Shown: positions 54,101 through 63,133, counted from the stretch's first letter. The stretch: DNA of 64,000 bases from Berkiella_A sp964633725 (GCA_964633725.1 CAZWHY010000001.1:62001-126000); one strand, 5' to 3'. Numbers and translations: made by a program. Notes: a model not told the origin generated them from the sequence alone.

Positions 54101-55812
54101 TGTCGGCTATTTGCAACTGCAGATTCTCTGATGCCAGCGAGCAATGATTCATTGTCCATTAAAATGGCATGATCTATCGCTTTGCAAATAAAATCATTTT
54201 TGCATAATGCATTAGGGTTCCTCATGTTTAGGCTGATGCCATCAATAGTTCGCTTTTTTTGCTTATCGTTTAAGCCAAATAAGTAGAATGGATGCTCAGT
54301 GTCTGAAATTAACCTTTGTTTTGCAGCATCTGTATAGGTGGCTTGTGCTTCCCGTAACATCTGTTCAGGGGTTAAATATGGAATATCTACACCGATTCTT
54401 TTTGATATTCCGGAACCTGTCCCACAACAAACTCTTTTTGTGAAACCTTGCTCACAAAGATTTTCAGCTAAGGCCTCAAACATTGCTATACTTGCTTTAG
54501 TACTGTTTACTTTGTTAGATGCTTCAACAGAGTCAAATACAATAGCATTGGTATTGCTGCGCCAGGCCCAACATTGCCCAAGCACATCATCTTCAATGCT
54601 TGGATTATTTAAATCGCCTTTACAAAGAACATAAAATCCGCCGTTTGGGTTTGTTAAGCCATGGATGATACAGCTTTCTCCCGCTTGACCAGATAATGAT
54701 TGGCAACAATTGGTTAATTTGCCAAAACACGCAGCTCGAGCTGCTTGCATCTCATCTTCAACAGATACCCTCATTAAATAAGTTCCAGGGTACCCGTAAA
54801 CAGCGCCATCAAGCTTAATATTCGGTATTTTTTTATCATCATCCACACGCTCTAGCCCACTAAATTTTGCAAAATCTTTTTTTGTCAAACCATGTTCTAG
54901 CATATATTTATAAGCGCCTGATGTTTGTTGCTTATAGTATTCATCACAAGCTAACAAAACTGGCATGTCAACCTCATTGAGTTTAATGCCTGCAGATAAC
55001 TCAAAAAGTCTAATTCTTAGTTCTGGAATTTCAGCTATAAGAGACTTGTATTTTTGTTCCTCATTGCTATTCAAGTTATTATTCAGCTTGATTCTCTTTT
55101 GTCGTAGCGCTTTAAACTCTTTAATCGCTTTTGCTAAATCCATTTTTTGTAGTTTTAGCGCTTCTCTGTTTAGCTTTTCCCCTTTTTCTTTTAAAGTATT
55201 TTGTTTTATTACCTTTTCTAAATCACCAGCTTTTGGTAGTAGCTTTAAAACATCATGATCATGTATGTTTGTCTTTACTATTTTTTTCCATGCGGAAAAA
55301 TCACATTCATTCATATCGGGTAACTGAAATAAGCAAGCATCATGGATGGGCAACTTGTTTGTTTTTACATTGTTTTTAACAAATATTAATGCATCTTGCG
55401 TATTATCAAATAAAATTGAGAGCTTTAATGCATGCTCTTCAGGAAGACCATTGTTTTCGCTTAAGTAGGCTAATTGGCAAATTGGGAGCAAGAATTCATA
55501 ACGTGATTGATCATAATACTTACCATGTGTTTCAGATTCTGGGTGAACCATTGTAGATGGTTGGCCTTCAATGATTTTGTACCGATTCTGAATATTGACA
55601 ATAACTTGTTGTATATATGCCTTTGCTTCATTACTTTCTGCTTGGCTTAGTAAGCTCTCGCATATCTCTTGAGCCATTTTTCCCTTTGCCGCTTTTGCTT
55701 TTTCTTGCTTCTGTTTGGCCGCTGCACTCGCCTTGGGATTTATTGGTTTGGTGCTAATATGGTAAAATGTATTAAGTTCGTTGATTTTACTGATAAATGT
55801 TTCTAGTTTCAT
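51178..55812 (-). CDS. Very large ankyrin-repeat protein with unknown N-terminal domain (effector candidate)
   Basis: A protein of about 1544 residues. Residues ~1-600 form a region with KPINPKASAAAKQKQEKAKA, charged helices and a compact Cys/His-rich block (ACFGKLTNCCQSLSG..GESCIIHGL, then DDVLGQCWAWR..IVFDSVEA) of no recognised family. From ~610 to ~1465 there are some two dozen ankyrin-type units (DxxGxTPLxxAxxxG). Several central units share a variant ITEGYxKGHNALxxA. The C-terminal tail is charged and disordered-looking. No signal peptide or membrane helix. Such proteins are often secreted effectors in Legionellales. ATG 55812 was preferred over GTG 55827. Confidence 0.8.
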   Translation of the reverse strand: MKLETFISKINELNTFYHISTKPINPKASAAAKQKQEKAKAAKGKMAQEICESLLSQAESNEAKAYIQQVIVNIQNRYKIIEGQPSTMVHPESETHGKYYDQSRYEFLLPICQLAYLSENNGLPEEHALKLSILFDNTQDALIFVKNNVKTNKLPIHDACLFQLPDMNECDFSAWKKIVKTNIHDHDVLKLLPKAGDLEKVIKQNTLKEKGEKLNREALKLQKMDLAKAIKEFKALRQKRIKLNNNLNSNEEQKYKSLIAEIPELRIRLFELSAGIKLNEVDMPVLLACDEYYKQQTSGAYKYMLEHGLTKKDFAKFSGLERVDDDKKIPNIKLDGAVYGYPGTYLMRVSVEDEMQAARAACFGKLTNCCQSLSGQAGESCIIHGLTNPNGGFYVLCKGDLNNPSIEDDVLGQCWAWRSNTNAIVFDSVEASNKVNSTKASIAMFEALAENLCEQGFTKRVCCGTGSGISKRIGVDIPYLTPEQMLREAQATYTDAAKQRLISDTEHPFYLFGLNDKQKKRTIDGISLNMRNPNALCKNDFICKAIDHAILMDNESLLAGIRESAVANSRQNEVDNLIKNMKTYIRSDISTAELNLLLNTNNFYINVKNKDGVTPLIHAAKNNEVSLQSTLLEQGADFEMSDRTGKNAFIYAIQSCNEEAIQMYLSRGIDLNIGAPLIYAIETDNRNIIRLLVEHGADIHAKNSNGETPLIKAAQLNKIEAAKVLLALGANSEINFMDNFSCSALIHSAARNHPEMNRLLIENGADINLIMRNGSTALFEAIKYVPEEAACNLIKSVDNLNFKHKDSSGQTALTIAVKKGYLKFVEAAVEKGADVNTKDNSLKTSLMHALEKGNKGLALKLIELKSNINDVDINGKSCLMYAIENQLMNLALLMIDKGANSNAIDDEGKTSFIFAIITGNLALTTSIHKSCDINQADKNGKTPLMYALQKGNSNLAQKLIDWGATTNATDKLGRTSLMHACIGGCVDMVPNLVKDKSEINVQDHEGNCPLIFATESGQKDLVTYLIEQGANFNVTNKNNETPLKIACEFEIFDVANTLIQNGANPNTFDIHGKSLLRVACDNTNLELASTILDNFPESALRTEGNSYPYIEGYNILLNETKRSKPNKNIKFIEFLLNKSPESATSLITEGYEKGHNALSLAIYEKQSDMVKLILEHAPQAATTMLDLKYEEGHNAFTYAVYCKESEMVKIIIEHQPEAVFSTITEGYAKGHNALTMAISMNQNSTNRYKEVVDQILDSAPNLATVTLDNENDRGYNALTYALNSKNTVLAKLIIEKAPEVVNQAVKEGNPDNWSGMTPLMIALTLNLIELTDELIIHGADVNALDEANESALLCAVDTKSERIINRLIESGVNLNVQNINGTSALSYAARLGEEKIANILMAHGADTKVVSSSGKTILHCAAQGGNPNLVNKFINEGSDLRATDNEGKTPLDWAKESGHKHIVELMQNKIKDSKKLQQVRAKPVIHGMQSRNQPSQEILERLSNKSDSVLEKTIDTSKMSNKETKEPDLVDLEKDVKPWEAPRK

Positions 55813-56014
55813 TGAGGACACACGCACAGTTATTTGTATAAATAATATATATTATACACAAGGTAGAGAAGGTGTTTAACTAGATATAATGTCAGCTAGT
55901 TGATTTGAGTTGTTAGGCTACAATAAAATTAGGTTTCCTCTAGCATCTTTCTACTACCCGCACAATCAACTATAATGCTCCGTCTAACTCAACTAAATAA
56001 CACTCGAGGCCAGA

Positions 56015-56953
56015 TTGTCCCATATTGTTGATCTACATTTGCCATGGCAGCAGGCGATTAAAAAATCAGCGGCCATTAAGGAGCATGCATCCAAGACTAA
56101 CCAAACGCTATCTAGAGTCAGCGTTGTTTTGGTAGCCAAGGGACATTATCTAGAGGCACTTGCAACATTAGTAAGTTTACTGCCGAAATTTTTGGTGCGT
56201 GAGATTATTCTAGTGGATTGTATTCAATCTGCTGAATTCCAAGATAAAATTCACAGTATTACACATGAATATGCATCAATTATTGTCATAGCTGGAAAGC
56301 CTGGGATGTCTCTGGCACATGCCTATAATTTGGGCAGGAGACAGTGCTCCAGTCGGTATGCTTTATTTTTGCAAACGCCCGGGGTGGTTTCCGATAATTT
56401 TCTTTCAAAGATGCTCGCTTTGGGGATGGGAAAACAAGAACCTTGGGTTGTGGGGGTAGAGTCACAAACAACAATAGATCCATTATTAAACCTTATTGAT
56501 TCACCAGAGACTCACAGTCCATCTCATGGGGCTTATTCAGGGCATCTTGTCACGGCAGTTGAGTCCAGTGGCTTTTTATTACCTTGTGAATTATTGATTG
56601 CGGTAGGGTTGTTTGATGAGCAATGCTCGGATTCTAACGTATTGTTAGATTATAGCTTGCGTTTGCATACTATAGGAGCTGATATTTATAGTGATGCCGG
56701 CTTATCATTGCCGAAGTCTGTTTTGCCTATGAACTATGGTGCCAAGCGTGTGGGGATTAGTCAGCAGTGGCGACAATGGCATTATTATTATCGTAAGCAT
56801 TTTGGTTTGAAATATAAAAAAACCCATGTTGGGTTACTGGCTTTTAAGTTGGTTGTGAAAAATATTAGCCACTTTATTCTGTGTTTTGCGCAAGACTTTT
56901 TTAGAAAATTTAGTAAGAGCAACAAAGCCTCTAGTGCAAAATCAAATAGTTAG
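56015..56953 (+). CDS. Glycosyltransferase family 2-like (rhamnosyltransferase-like)
   Basis: A 312-residue protein related to GT-A enzymes: VSVVLVAKGHYLEALATLVSLL, IILVDCIQS, GKPGMSLAHAYNLGRRQCSSRYALFLQTPGV (position of the DxD, here diverged) and SGFLLPCELLIAVGLFDEQC..LLDYSLRLHTIGADIY (WbbL-like GFDE block). The usual NP-D dyad is changed, so donor use may differ. The TTG start is supported by GAGG (56006-56009) five bases ahead. It stands alone between the ankyrin gene and the housekeeping block. Confidence 0.75.
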   Translation: MSHIVDLHLPWQQAIKKSAAIKEHASKTNQTLSRVSVVLVAKGHYLEALATLVSLLPKFLVREIILVDCIQSAEFQDKIHSITHEYASIIVIAGKPGMSLAHAYNLGRRQCSSRYALFLQTPGVVSDNFLSKMLALGMGKQEPWVVGVESQTTIDPLLNLIDSPETHSPSHGAYSGHLVTAVESSGFLLPCELLIAVGLFDEQCSDSNVLLDYSLRLHTIGADIYSDAGLSLPKSVLPMNYGAKRVGISQQWRQWHYYYRKHFGLKYKKTHVGLLAFKLVVKNISHFILCFAQDFFRKFSKSNKASSAKSNS

Positions 56954-57011
56954 CTTTATGATTTTCTTTGAGCGCTAGTAATCTAGAATAATTATTGGTA
57001 AAATGCTCACC

Positions 57012-57028
57012 CAATTGATTATCAATTG
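57012..57028. promoter_or_regulatory. Perfect inverted repeat just upstream of ffs
   Basis: CAATTGAT - T - ATCAATTG has 8-bp arms and lies 5 bp before the 5' end of the SRP RNA, over the expected -10 region. A weak -35-like TTGGTA is at 56995-57000. It could be a regulator site; its A+T content makes chance more likely. Confidence 0.3.
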
Positions 57029-57033
57029 TTTAT

Positions 57034-57147
<114 letters not shown>

Positions 57148-57172
57148 TTCTCTGCTTTTTAAGGTGAACTGT

Positions 57173-58858
57173 GTGTCTTATTCTGCATTAGCCAGAAAAT
57201 GGCGACCCAAATCGTTTGCTGAGCTCAAAGGCCAAAATTTTGTGGCAACGGCTTTATCTAATGCTTTAGAGCGCAATCAATTACATCATGCTTATTTGTT
57301 TACGGGTACCAGAGGCGTTGGTAAAACAACGATTGCTCGTATTTTTGCTAAGTGCCTTAATTGTGAGCAAGGCGTTGTGGCCGAGCCATGTAATCAGTGC
57401 TCAAATTGTCGTGATATTGATGCGGGTCGATTTTTAGATTTAATAGAAGTAGATGCTGCGTCTAAGACAAAAGTAGAAGAGACGCGAGAGCTTCTTGACA
57501 ATGTACTGTATGCACCAGCGCAGGGTCGCTATAAAGTTTACCTGATCGATGAAGTGCATATGTTATCGGGGCATAGTTTTAATGCCTTGCTTAAAACACT
57601 AGAAGAGCCGCCAGAGCATGTAAAGTTTATTTTAGCGACGACTGAGCCTGAGCGTATTCCTGTTACTGTATTATCTCGCTGTTTAAAATTTAATTTGCGT
57701 GCTTTATCTCAGGATGAACTATGTGAGCAGCTTAAATTAATTTTACGAGCAGAAAAGACAGATTTTGATGAGCAAGCGTTGACCTTATTGGCTCAAGAAG
57801 CTAAGGGCAGTATGCGAGATGCTTTGAGCTTGTTAGAGCAGGCGATGAGCTTTGGCCAAGGTTCGGTTGAGCTAGCCTCTGTGCTGACTATGTTGGGCAT
57901 GCAGTTTCAGCAACATATGCCTAGTTTGCTTGACGCTGTTTTTCAAAGAGATGTTGATGCAGCATTGTCTGTGATTGGAAATATTTCAGCGTTATCGCCT
58001 GTGTATGAAAATGTATTAGAAGCGATGTCAGAAGCGCTATACGCACTATCTTTACAGAGCTTAACAACTCAAGCCGTGACACAACTTAATGCGGTGGATG
58101 AAAATATTTTGGCACTGACAGCGCCTGAGCCTGAAATATTACAATTATTATATCAAATTGCCATAATGGGCAAAAAAGATTTGAGCTATGCGCCTAGTAG
58201 TCGTATTGGGTTTGAGATGACACTACTGAGAATGGTTGCATTTTTGCCGGTCACGACATCACCAGCATCAGTTGTACCGACTCATCAAGCGGCTGTTCAA
58301 AAATTAGCCCAAAAATCAGCCAATATATCCAAAATAGCAGCTCAAAATGAGAAGCCTCCGAGCCAGAGCTTACCTATTGTAAAACAAGCTGAAAAACAAG
58401 CACCTAAAGTTTCATCATCTGTGCCGCCTATCCCTCTTGAAAACAGCCTTGAGAGCCCCATTGTCTCTGTATCAGCAGGGGTTGTGCCTAATTGGGCAGA
58501 GGTTGTTCAGGCGTTGCCATTGGTTGGATTAACCAAAATATTGTTAAAGCATTGTTCTGTGATAAGTTGGGAAGCAAAAAAAATCCAATTAGCATTAGAT
58601 AGCGAGCAAGCAGCCTGTCTGAATGATAGTCGACAAGCGCAAATACAAAAAGCGTTGTCAGATTATGTTGGACATGCCATAAAGCTAGATATTGTGTGTG
58701 GTACCCATCAAGCAGTTGCTTCAACGCCGATGAAACAGGCGGAATCTGAGCAACAAAAAGCGCAAGATAATGCAAAAGATATGCTAACACAAGATGAAAA
58801 AGTACAATCTTTATTGGATACATTTGGTGCAACCATAGAAAAAATTTCTATAGAGTAA
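57173..58858 (+). CDS. dnaX: DNA polymerase III subunit tau (gamma/tau)
   Basis: A 561-residue clamp-loader ATPase. SALARKWRPKSFAELKGQ, Walker A GTRGVGKTT, the zinc ligands CLNCEQ..CNQCSNC, Walker B LIDEVHML and the sensor TTEPERIPVTVLSRC fill domains I-III. A Ser/Pro/Lys-rich linker and a tau-specific C-terminus follow. The start was set at GTG 57173 (AAGGTG six bases ahead; family proteins begin MSY), not at GTG 57164. An A-run at 58576-58583 in the frame A-AAA-AAA could yield a short gamma-like form. Confidence 0.95.
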   Translation: MSYSALARKWRPKSFAELKGQNFVATALSNALERNQLHHAYLFTGTRGVGKTTIARIFAKCLNCEQGVVAEPCNQCSNCRDIDAGRFLDLIEVDAASKTKVEETRELLDNVLYAPAQGRYKVYLIDEVHMLSGHSFNALLKTLEEPPEHVKFILATTEPERIPVTVLSRCLKFNLRALSQDELCEQLKLILRAEKTDFDEQALTLLAQEAKGSMRDALSLLEQAMSFGQGSVELASVLTMLGMQFQQHMPSLLDAVFQRDVDAALSVIGNISALSPVYENVLEAMSEALYALSLQSLTTQAVTQLNAVDENILALTAPEPEILQLLYQIAIMGKKDLSYAPSSRIGFEMTLLRMVAFLPVTTSPASVVPTHQAAVQKLAQKSANISKIAAQNEKPPSQSLPIVKQAEKQAPKVSSSVPPIPLENSLESPIVSVSAGVVPNWAEVVQALPLVGLTKILLKHCSVISWEAKKIQLALDSEQAACLNDSRQAQIQKALSDYVGHAIKLDIVCGTHQAVASTPMKQAESEQQKAQDNAKDMLTQDEKVQSLLDTFGATIEKISIE

Positions 58859-58884
58859 TTTTAAAAGTTTAAGTGAGTTGAAAT

Positions 58885-59280
58885 ATGGATACTAAAAATA
58901 CAGACTTTCAGTCAATGATGTCTTCATTTGTGCAAAATGCACAAAAGATGCAAGAGAATTTGAAAGGTGCTTACGAAAAAATTGCGCAAGAGAATCAGAA
59001 TCGCACCGTGGAAGGTGTCGCCGGTGGCGATCTGGTGACTGTGACGGCTAATCTAAAATTAGAAATTCAGAATATTGAGACAAAGCCCGAGTTATTCAAA
59101 GAAGAACCGGCGGTTATCTTAGAGTTGATTGCGGCAGCGGCTAACCAGGCTATCGCCAAAGCACAAAAAACAGTCAAAGAGCAAATGACAGAAGTCTCTC
59201 AAAAAATGGGAATGCCCAAAGGTATGCCGACCGATATGCTCAAAGATTTAAAATTTCCCTTTGGTGGTGGGAATACATAA
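58885..59280 (+). CDS. ybaB: YbaB/EbfC nucleoid-associated DNA-binding protein
   Basis: A 131-residue protein with the family core: MMSSFVQNAQKMQENLKGAYEKIAQ, TVEGVAGGDLVTVTANLKLEIQNI, ELIAAAANQAIAKAQKTVKEQM and a Met/Pro/Gly-rich end. YbaB dimers form a tweezer that binds DNA. It sits 26 bp after dnaX and immediately before recR, the standard order in this class, and all three are likely cotranscribed. Confidence 0.93.
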   Translation: MDTKNTDFQSMMSSFVQNAQKMQENLKGAYEKIAQENQNRTVEGVAGGDLVTVTANLKLEIQNIETKPELFKEEPAVILELIAAAANQAIAKAQKTVKEQMTEVSQKMGMPKGMPTDMLKDLKFPFGGGNT

Positions 59281-59880
59281 TTGTCTTTTAGCCCGCTCAT
59301 ACAGGAGCTTATTGAGGCATTACGTGTTTTGCCGGGCGTTGGGCCAAAGTCGGCTCAACGCATGGCTTTTTATCTGTTAAGCCAAGCTCCTGAAAAAGGA
59401 CAATATTTAAGTCAGGTTGTGAGTAAAGCTATTCGTGAGGTCAGAACATGCGATCGTTGTCGTGTGTTATGCGAAAGCGCCATTTGTAATTTATGCAAAA
59501 ACGTTAACCGAGACCAAAGCATACTGTGTGTCGTAGAGAGCCCAATTAATGTGGCGGCGATAGAGCATGCAGGCATGTATCAAGGATTGTACTTTGTATT
59601 ATCAGGGCATTTATCGCCTATCGATGGTGTGGGGCCGGATGAAATTGGTGTGCCACAATTTGTGGAACGCTTGCAAGAAACCGCGTTAGAGGAAGTGATA
59701 TTGGCATTATCCGCGACTGTTGAGGGTGAAGCAACGGCCTATTATCTTGTCGAATTGATCAAAAAACGTGGTTTAAAAGCAACACGGATTGCACATGGTA
59801 TACCCATGGGTGGCGAATTAGAATATGTGGATGAAGGCACGTTGGCCAAAGCATTATTAGATAGAACATTTATTTCATAA
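59281..59880 (+). CDS. recR: Recombination protein RecR
   Basis: A 199-residue protein of normal length: helix-hairpin-helix LRVLPGVGPKSAQRMAFYLL, the four-Cys zinc finger CDRCRVLCESAICNLC, and a Toprim domain with ILCVVESPINVAAIE and LALSATVEGEATAYYL. It acts with RecF and RecO in loading RecA at gaps. The start is TTG, right after the ybaB stop codon; no ATG exists near the conserved N-terminus. Confidence 0.95.
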   Translation: MSFSPLIQELIEALRVLPGVGPKSAQRMAFYLLSQAPEKGQYLSQVVSKAIREVRTCDRCRVLCESAICNLCKNVNRDQSILCVVESPINVAAIEHAGMYQGLYFVLSGHLSPIDGVGPDEIGVPQFVERLQETALEEVILALSATVEGEATAYYLVELIKKRGLKATRIAHGIPMGGELEYVDEGTLAKALLDRTFIS

Positions 59881-59903
59881 ATTTAAGTAAAGAGGTTGTC
59901 CAA

Positions 59904-61844
59904 ATGGTGACAGAAGAAAAAACCAAAGAAACACGTGGTTTTCAAACAGAAGTAAAGCAATTACTACATTTAATGATTAATGCTTTGTATAGTAACAAAG
60001 AAATTTTCTTAAGAGAGCTTATTTCAAACGCATCAGATGCCGCGGATAAATTAAGATTTGAAGCGATAGAGCATCCTAACTATTTTGAAGCCACTGATAC
60101 TGAGCTGGATATTCAAATTGATTATGATAAAGCGGCCAAAACGATTACCATCAAAGATAATGGTATTGGTATGTCTAGAGAAGAAGTTATTAGTCACTTA
60201 GGGACGATTGCTAAATCGGGCACAAAAGAATTTTTTGGTTCTTTAACCGGTGACCAGGCTAAAGACAGTCATCTTATTGGTCAGTTTGGGGTAGGCTTTT
60301 ACTCTTCTTTTATTGTTGCCTGGAAAGTATCTGTTAAAACCAGACGTGCGGGCACATCCGCTCAAGAGGCTACTTTATGGGAATCCACAGGTGATGGGGA
60401 ATACACACTAGAAACCATCGAGAAAATGGAACGTGGTACTGAGGTTACACTCCATATCAAAGCCGGGGAAGAAGAGTTTCTAGATGGCATGCGTTTACGC
60501 CATATTGTGACCAAATATTCTGACCATATTGGTTTCCCGATTAAAATGAAGCAAGAAACTCCACCTGAAGAATCAGCAAAAGAAGATGGAAAAGCAGAAA
60601 TTGAAATCGCTTATGAAGCGGTGAACAAAGCGACAGCGCTTTGGGCATTGCCTAAATCTAATATCGAAGATGAAGAATACCAAGAGTTTTATAAACACGT
60701 TGCACATGATTTTGAAAACCCATTAGCTTGGGCACATAACAAAGTAGAAGGTCGTTTAGAATACACAACATTATTGTATATTCCAGCACGTGCACCATTT
60801 GATTTATACCAGCCCAATAAGTCCAGAGGCTTAAAGCTTTATGTGAAACGCGTTTTCATTATGGATGATGCTGAGCAATTTTTGCCTAATTATTTAAGAT
60901 TTGTGCGTGGTGTGATTGATAGTAGTGATTTACCATTAAATATTTCCAGAGAAGTCTTACAATCTAACCGCGTAGTGGATTCTATGCGCAGCGCTGTGAT
61001 CAAACGTGTCTTGAGCGTACTAGAAAATTTAAGCACGACAGATAGTGATAAATATCTAGATTTTTGGCGTGAATTTGGCATGGTCTTAAAAGAAGGTCCT
61101 GCAGAAGATTTTGCCAATAAAGAGTTAATTGCGAGCCTGCTAAGGTTCTCAAGTACACACACCAATGAAGAAAAACAAATTCATTCGTTAGAACAATATA
61201 TCGAGCGTATGAAACCGAATCAAGAAAAAATCTACTACATGGCAGCCGATACTTTTAATGCCGCTCGCCATAGTCCACATTTAGAGCTGTTCAGAGAGAA
61301 AGGCGTGGAAGTGGTATTGTTATATGACAGAATTGATGAATGGATGATGTCACACTTGAGTGAATACAAAGGTAAAACATTCCAATCTGTCGCTCAAGGT
61401 GCATTAGAAGATTTAGATTTTTCTGAAGAAGATAAAACGCAAACAGAGCAAAAAAAGAAAGACAAAGAAAAACAAGTAGAAGTGTTTCAAGCGACTTTAG
61501 ATAAAATCAAAGATGCGCTTAGTGACAAAGTCAAAGATGTTCGTTTGACGGAGCGCTTGACCTCTTCGCCTTCTTGTATTGTTGCGGATGAAGATCAGAT
61601 GACCAGTCAAATGGAAAGACTATTAAAATCAGCCGGACAAGATGTGAATACAAAACCTGTTTTAGAGTTAAACCCTAATCACTTGTTAGTGCAGCGCTTG
61701 CAAACAGAAGATAACACAGAACATTTCTCTGATTTGAGCCAGATCTTGCTAGATCAAGCTGTATTGTCAGAAGGTGGTCAACTAGAAGATCCTGCTACTT
61801 TTGTGAAAAAGTTCAATGAACTATTATTGAATGTAGCGAAGTAG
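59904..61844 (+). CDS. htpG: Chaperone HtpG (Hsp90)
   Basis: A 646-residue Hsp90. The N-terminal GHKL ATP site has NKEIFLRELISNASDAADKLR, IKDNGIGMSREEV and GQFGVGFYSSFIV. The middle domain has LPLNISREVLQSNRVVDSMR with the catalytic Arg region, and there is a C-terminal dimer domain. Length is slightly above E. coli HtpG because of a Lys/Glu-rich loop near residues 515-530. AAGAGG precedes the ATG. No heat-shock promoter could be identified by eye. Confidence 0.96.
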   Translation: MVTEEKTKETRGFQTEVKQLLHLMINALYSNKEIFLRELISNASDAADKLRFEAIEHPNYFEATDTELDIQIDYDKAAKTITIKDNGIGMSREEVISHLGTIAKSGTKEFFGSLTGDQAKDSHLIGQFGVGFYSSFIVAWKVSVKTRRAGTSAQEATLWESTGDGEYTLETIEKMERGTEVTLHIKAGEEEFLDGMRLRHIVTKYSDHIGFPIKMKQETPPEESAKEDGKAEIEIAYEAVNKATALWALPKSNIEDEEYQEFYKHVAHDFENPLAWAHNKVEGRLEYTTLLYIPARAPFDLYQPNKSRGLKLYVKRVFIMDDAEQFLPNYLRFVRGVIDSSDLPLNISREVLQSNRVVDSMRSAVIKRVLSVLENLSTTDSDKYLDFWREFGMVLKEGPAEDFANKELIASLLRFSSTHTNEEKQIHSLEQYIERMKPNQEKIYYMAADTFNAARHSPHLELFREKGVEVVLLYDRIDEWMMSHLSEYKGKTFQSVAQGALEDLDFSEEDKTQTEQKKKDKEKQVEVFQATLDKIKDALSDKVKDVRLTERLTSSPSCIVADEDQMTSQMERLLKSAGQDVNTKPVLELNPNHLLVQRLQTEDNTEHFSDLSQILLDQAVLSEGGQLEDPATFVKKFNELLLNVAK

Positions 61845-61858
61845 GTTTTTTTTAATTC

Positions 61859-62105
61859 TGTCCGGGGAAAACACAAAAAACTCTAAGTACGTCGTCCCGG
61901 GATTTAGAGATTTTTATGAGCGTAGCGACTTAGAATCACTTAATACCCGGGAACCAGGGCATTTTTGGTAAATACTGGATCCCGGATAATAAGACCGCCT
62001 AATTCGATACTCTCATAAGTCGCTCTAATTTCCGGGACGACACAGAAAGTAATATGGGCTATAAAATTCAATAGCTTTTTCATAAATCCTGTTTTCCCCC
62101 GGACA
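61859..62105. repeat. Nested inverted-repeat element (MITE/REP-like)
   Basis: This covers most of the ~416-bp gap between htpG and the channel gene. Outer arms: TGTCCGGGGAAAACA (61859-61873) against GTTTTCCCCCGGACA (62091-62105), one extra C. Inner arms: GTCGTCCCGGGATTTAGAG (61891-61909) against its near reverse complement at 62023-62041 (17 of 19). No transposase is present. The nesting suggests one element inserted in another, or a long imperfect hairpin. The rest of the gap (62106-62260) shows nothing recognisable. Confidence 0.65.
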
Positions 62106-62260
62106 CGACTGCCTCTCTCAAAGGAAAGGCAAATATGTTTTTGCCCCCACTATTTTTCCTGATTACTGTCCAAACCACCAGTCGTTTTGATTGAGTTTTA
62201 TCTACTTTTTGCATATTCTTTAAAGTATCTCCTCATTAATTGAAATACAGTTTTGTATCT

Positions 62261-63064
62261 ATGAATAAACCAAAATTTTATTACATCATCGGGCTGGCTG
62301 GTGTCGATAGTCGCGAGAACCAGCGCGCCCAGTTTATAGGCAAGTTATTTGAATGGCCTATGTTGATTCTGGCCTTATGGATGTTTTTACTGTGGTATAT
62401 GGATGTCACGGGGTATGTGGATAAGACAACTTTAAAGATAACAGATATTCTTGTTTGGGGGTTTTTTATTGTTGAAATGGTTGTCGTGACAACTTTTGTG
62501 GATAAAAAATTTCGTTATATCGGTTCAAACTGGATGAATTTAGTCATCATTATTTTTGGTATGCAAGTACTGTGGGGCGACATGCAGTACGTAGCTGCAG
62601 TTCGGGTTGCGCGGTTAGTGGTTATTTTAGTGCTATATCTGTCTATTTTCGATTCTATTTTGGTGATATTAGCGCGTAAAAAATTAGGCATAACGCTGGT
62701 TGTAAGTTTTATAACGATATTAATCGCTGGTATTGTTATTTCTGTATTCGATCCAGGCATTAGTGACCCATGGGAAGGCCTATGGTGGGCTTGGGTGACG
62801 GTAACGACAGTAGGTTATGGTGATGTAGTGCCTACCAGTGCGGCTGGGCGGATCATCGGAGGATTATTGATATTAATGGGCGTTGGTATTTTTTCTATGC
62901 TGACAGCGTCTTTTTCTGCCTTTTTGGTTTCTAAAGACAGTGATGGATTAGGCTCAAAAGAAGAACGAGCGCTTAAAATTTTAAATAAAATTGACGAGAA
63001 ACTAGAAGATATTGATGGGAGGTTAGAGCGTTTGGAGCGTCAGAAAGATAAGAAAGAGGGGTGA
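62261..63064 (+). CDS. Voltage-gated-type potassium channel (ion_trans family)
   Basis: A 267-residue channel with six membrane helices. The pore loop WAWVTVTTVGYGDVVPT carries the K+ filter TVGYGD. S4 is weakly charged (AAVRVARLVVILVLYLS), so voltage sensing may be poor. After S6 a short coiled coil (LNKIDEKLEDIDGRLERLERQ) should hold the tetramer together. The ATG at 62261 (MNKPKFYYIIGLAG) was chosen; an in-frame TTG at 62240 adds seven residues of no evident value. Confidence 0.9.
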   Translation: MNKPKFYYIIGLAGVDSRENQRAQFIGKLFEWPMLILALWMFLLWYMDVTGYVDKTTLKITDILVWGFFIVEMVVVTTFVDKKFRYIGSNWMNLVIIIFGMQVLWGDMQYVAAVRVARLVVILVLYLSIFDSILVILARKKLGITLVVSFITILIAGIVISVFDPGISDPWEGLWWAWVTVTTVGYGDVVPTSAAGRIIGGLLILMGVGIFSMLTASFSAFLVSKDSDGLGSKEERALKILNKIDEKLEDIDGRLERLERQKDKKEG

Positions 63065-63133
63065 TGGTGGGTGTAATGAGACATCTATTTGTCTATTTGT
63101 CTATTTGCTTGGTTCATTCAAAAGAATCATTAT

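Noticed and set aside
55885..55890. Perfect TATAAT between the ankyrin gene and the 56015 gene
   Set aside because: No -35-like box at 16-18 bp, and the region is so A+T-rich that the match is expected by chance.
58172..58177. CAAAAAAG in dnaX as the classical frameshift site
   Set aside because: In frame it is C-AAA-AAA-G; the first tRNA would re-pair on CAA after a -1 slip, which is poor. The A-run at 58576 is a better candidate.
63083..63105. CTATTTGT tandem repeat (three units)
   Set aside because: Short, AT-rich and outside any gene; no sign of a CRISPR or functional repeat.
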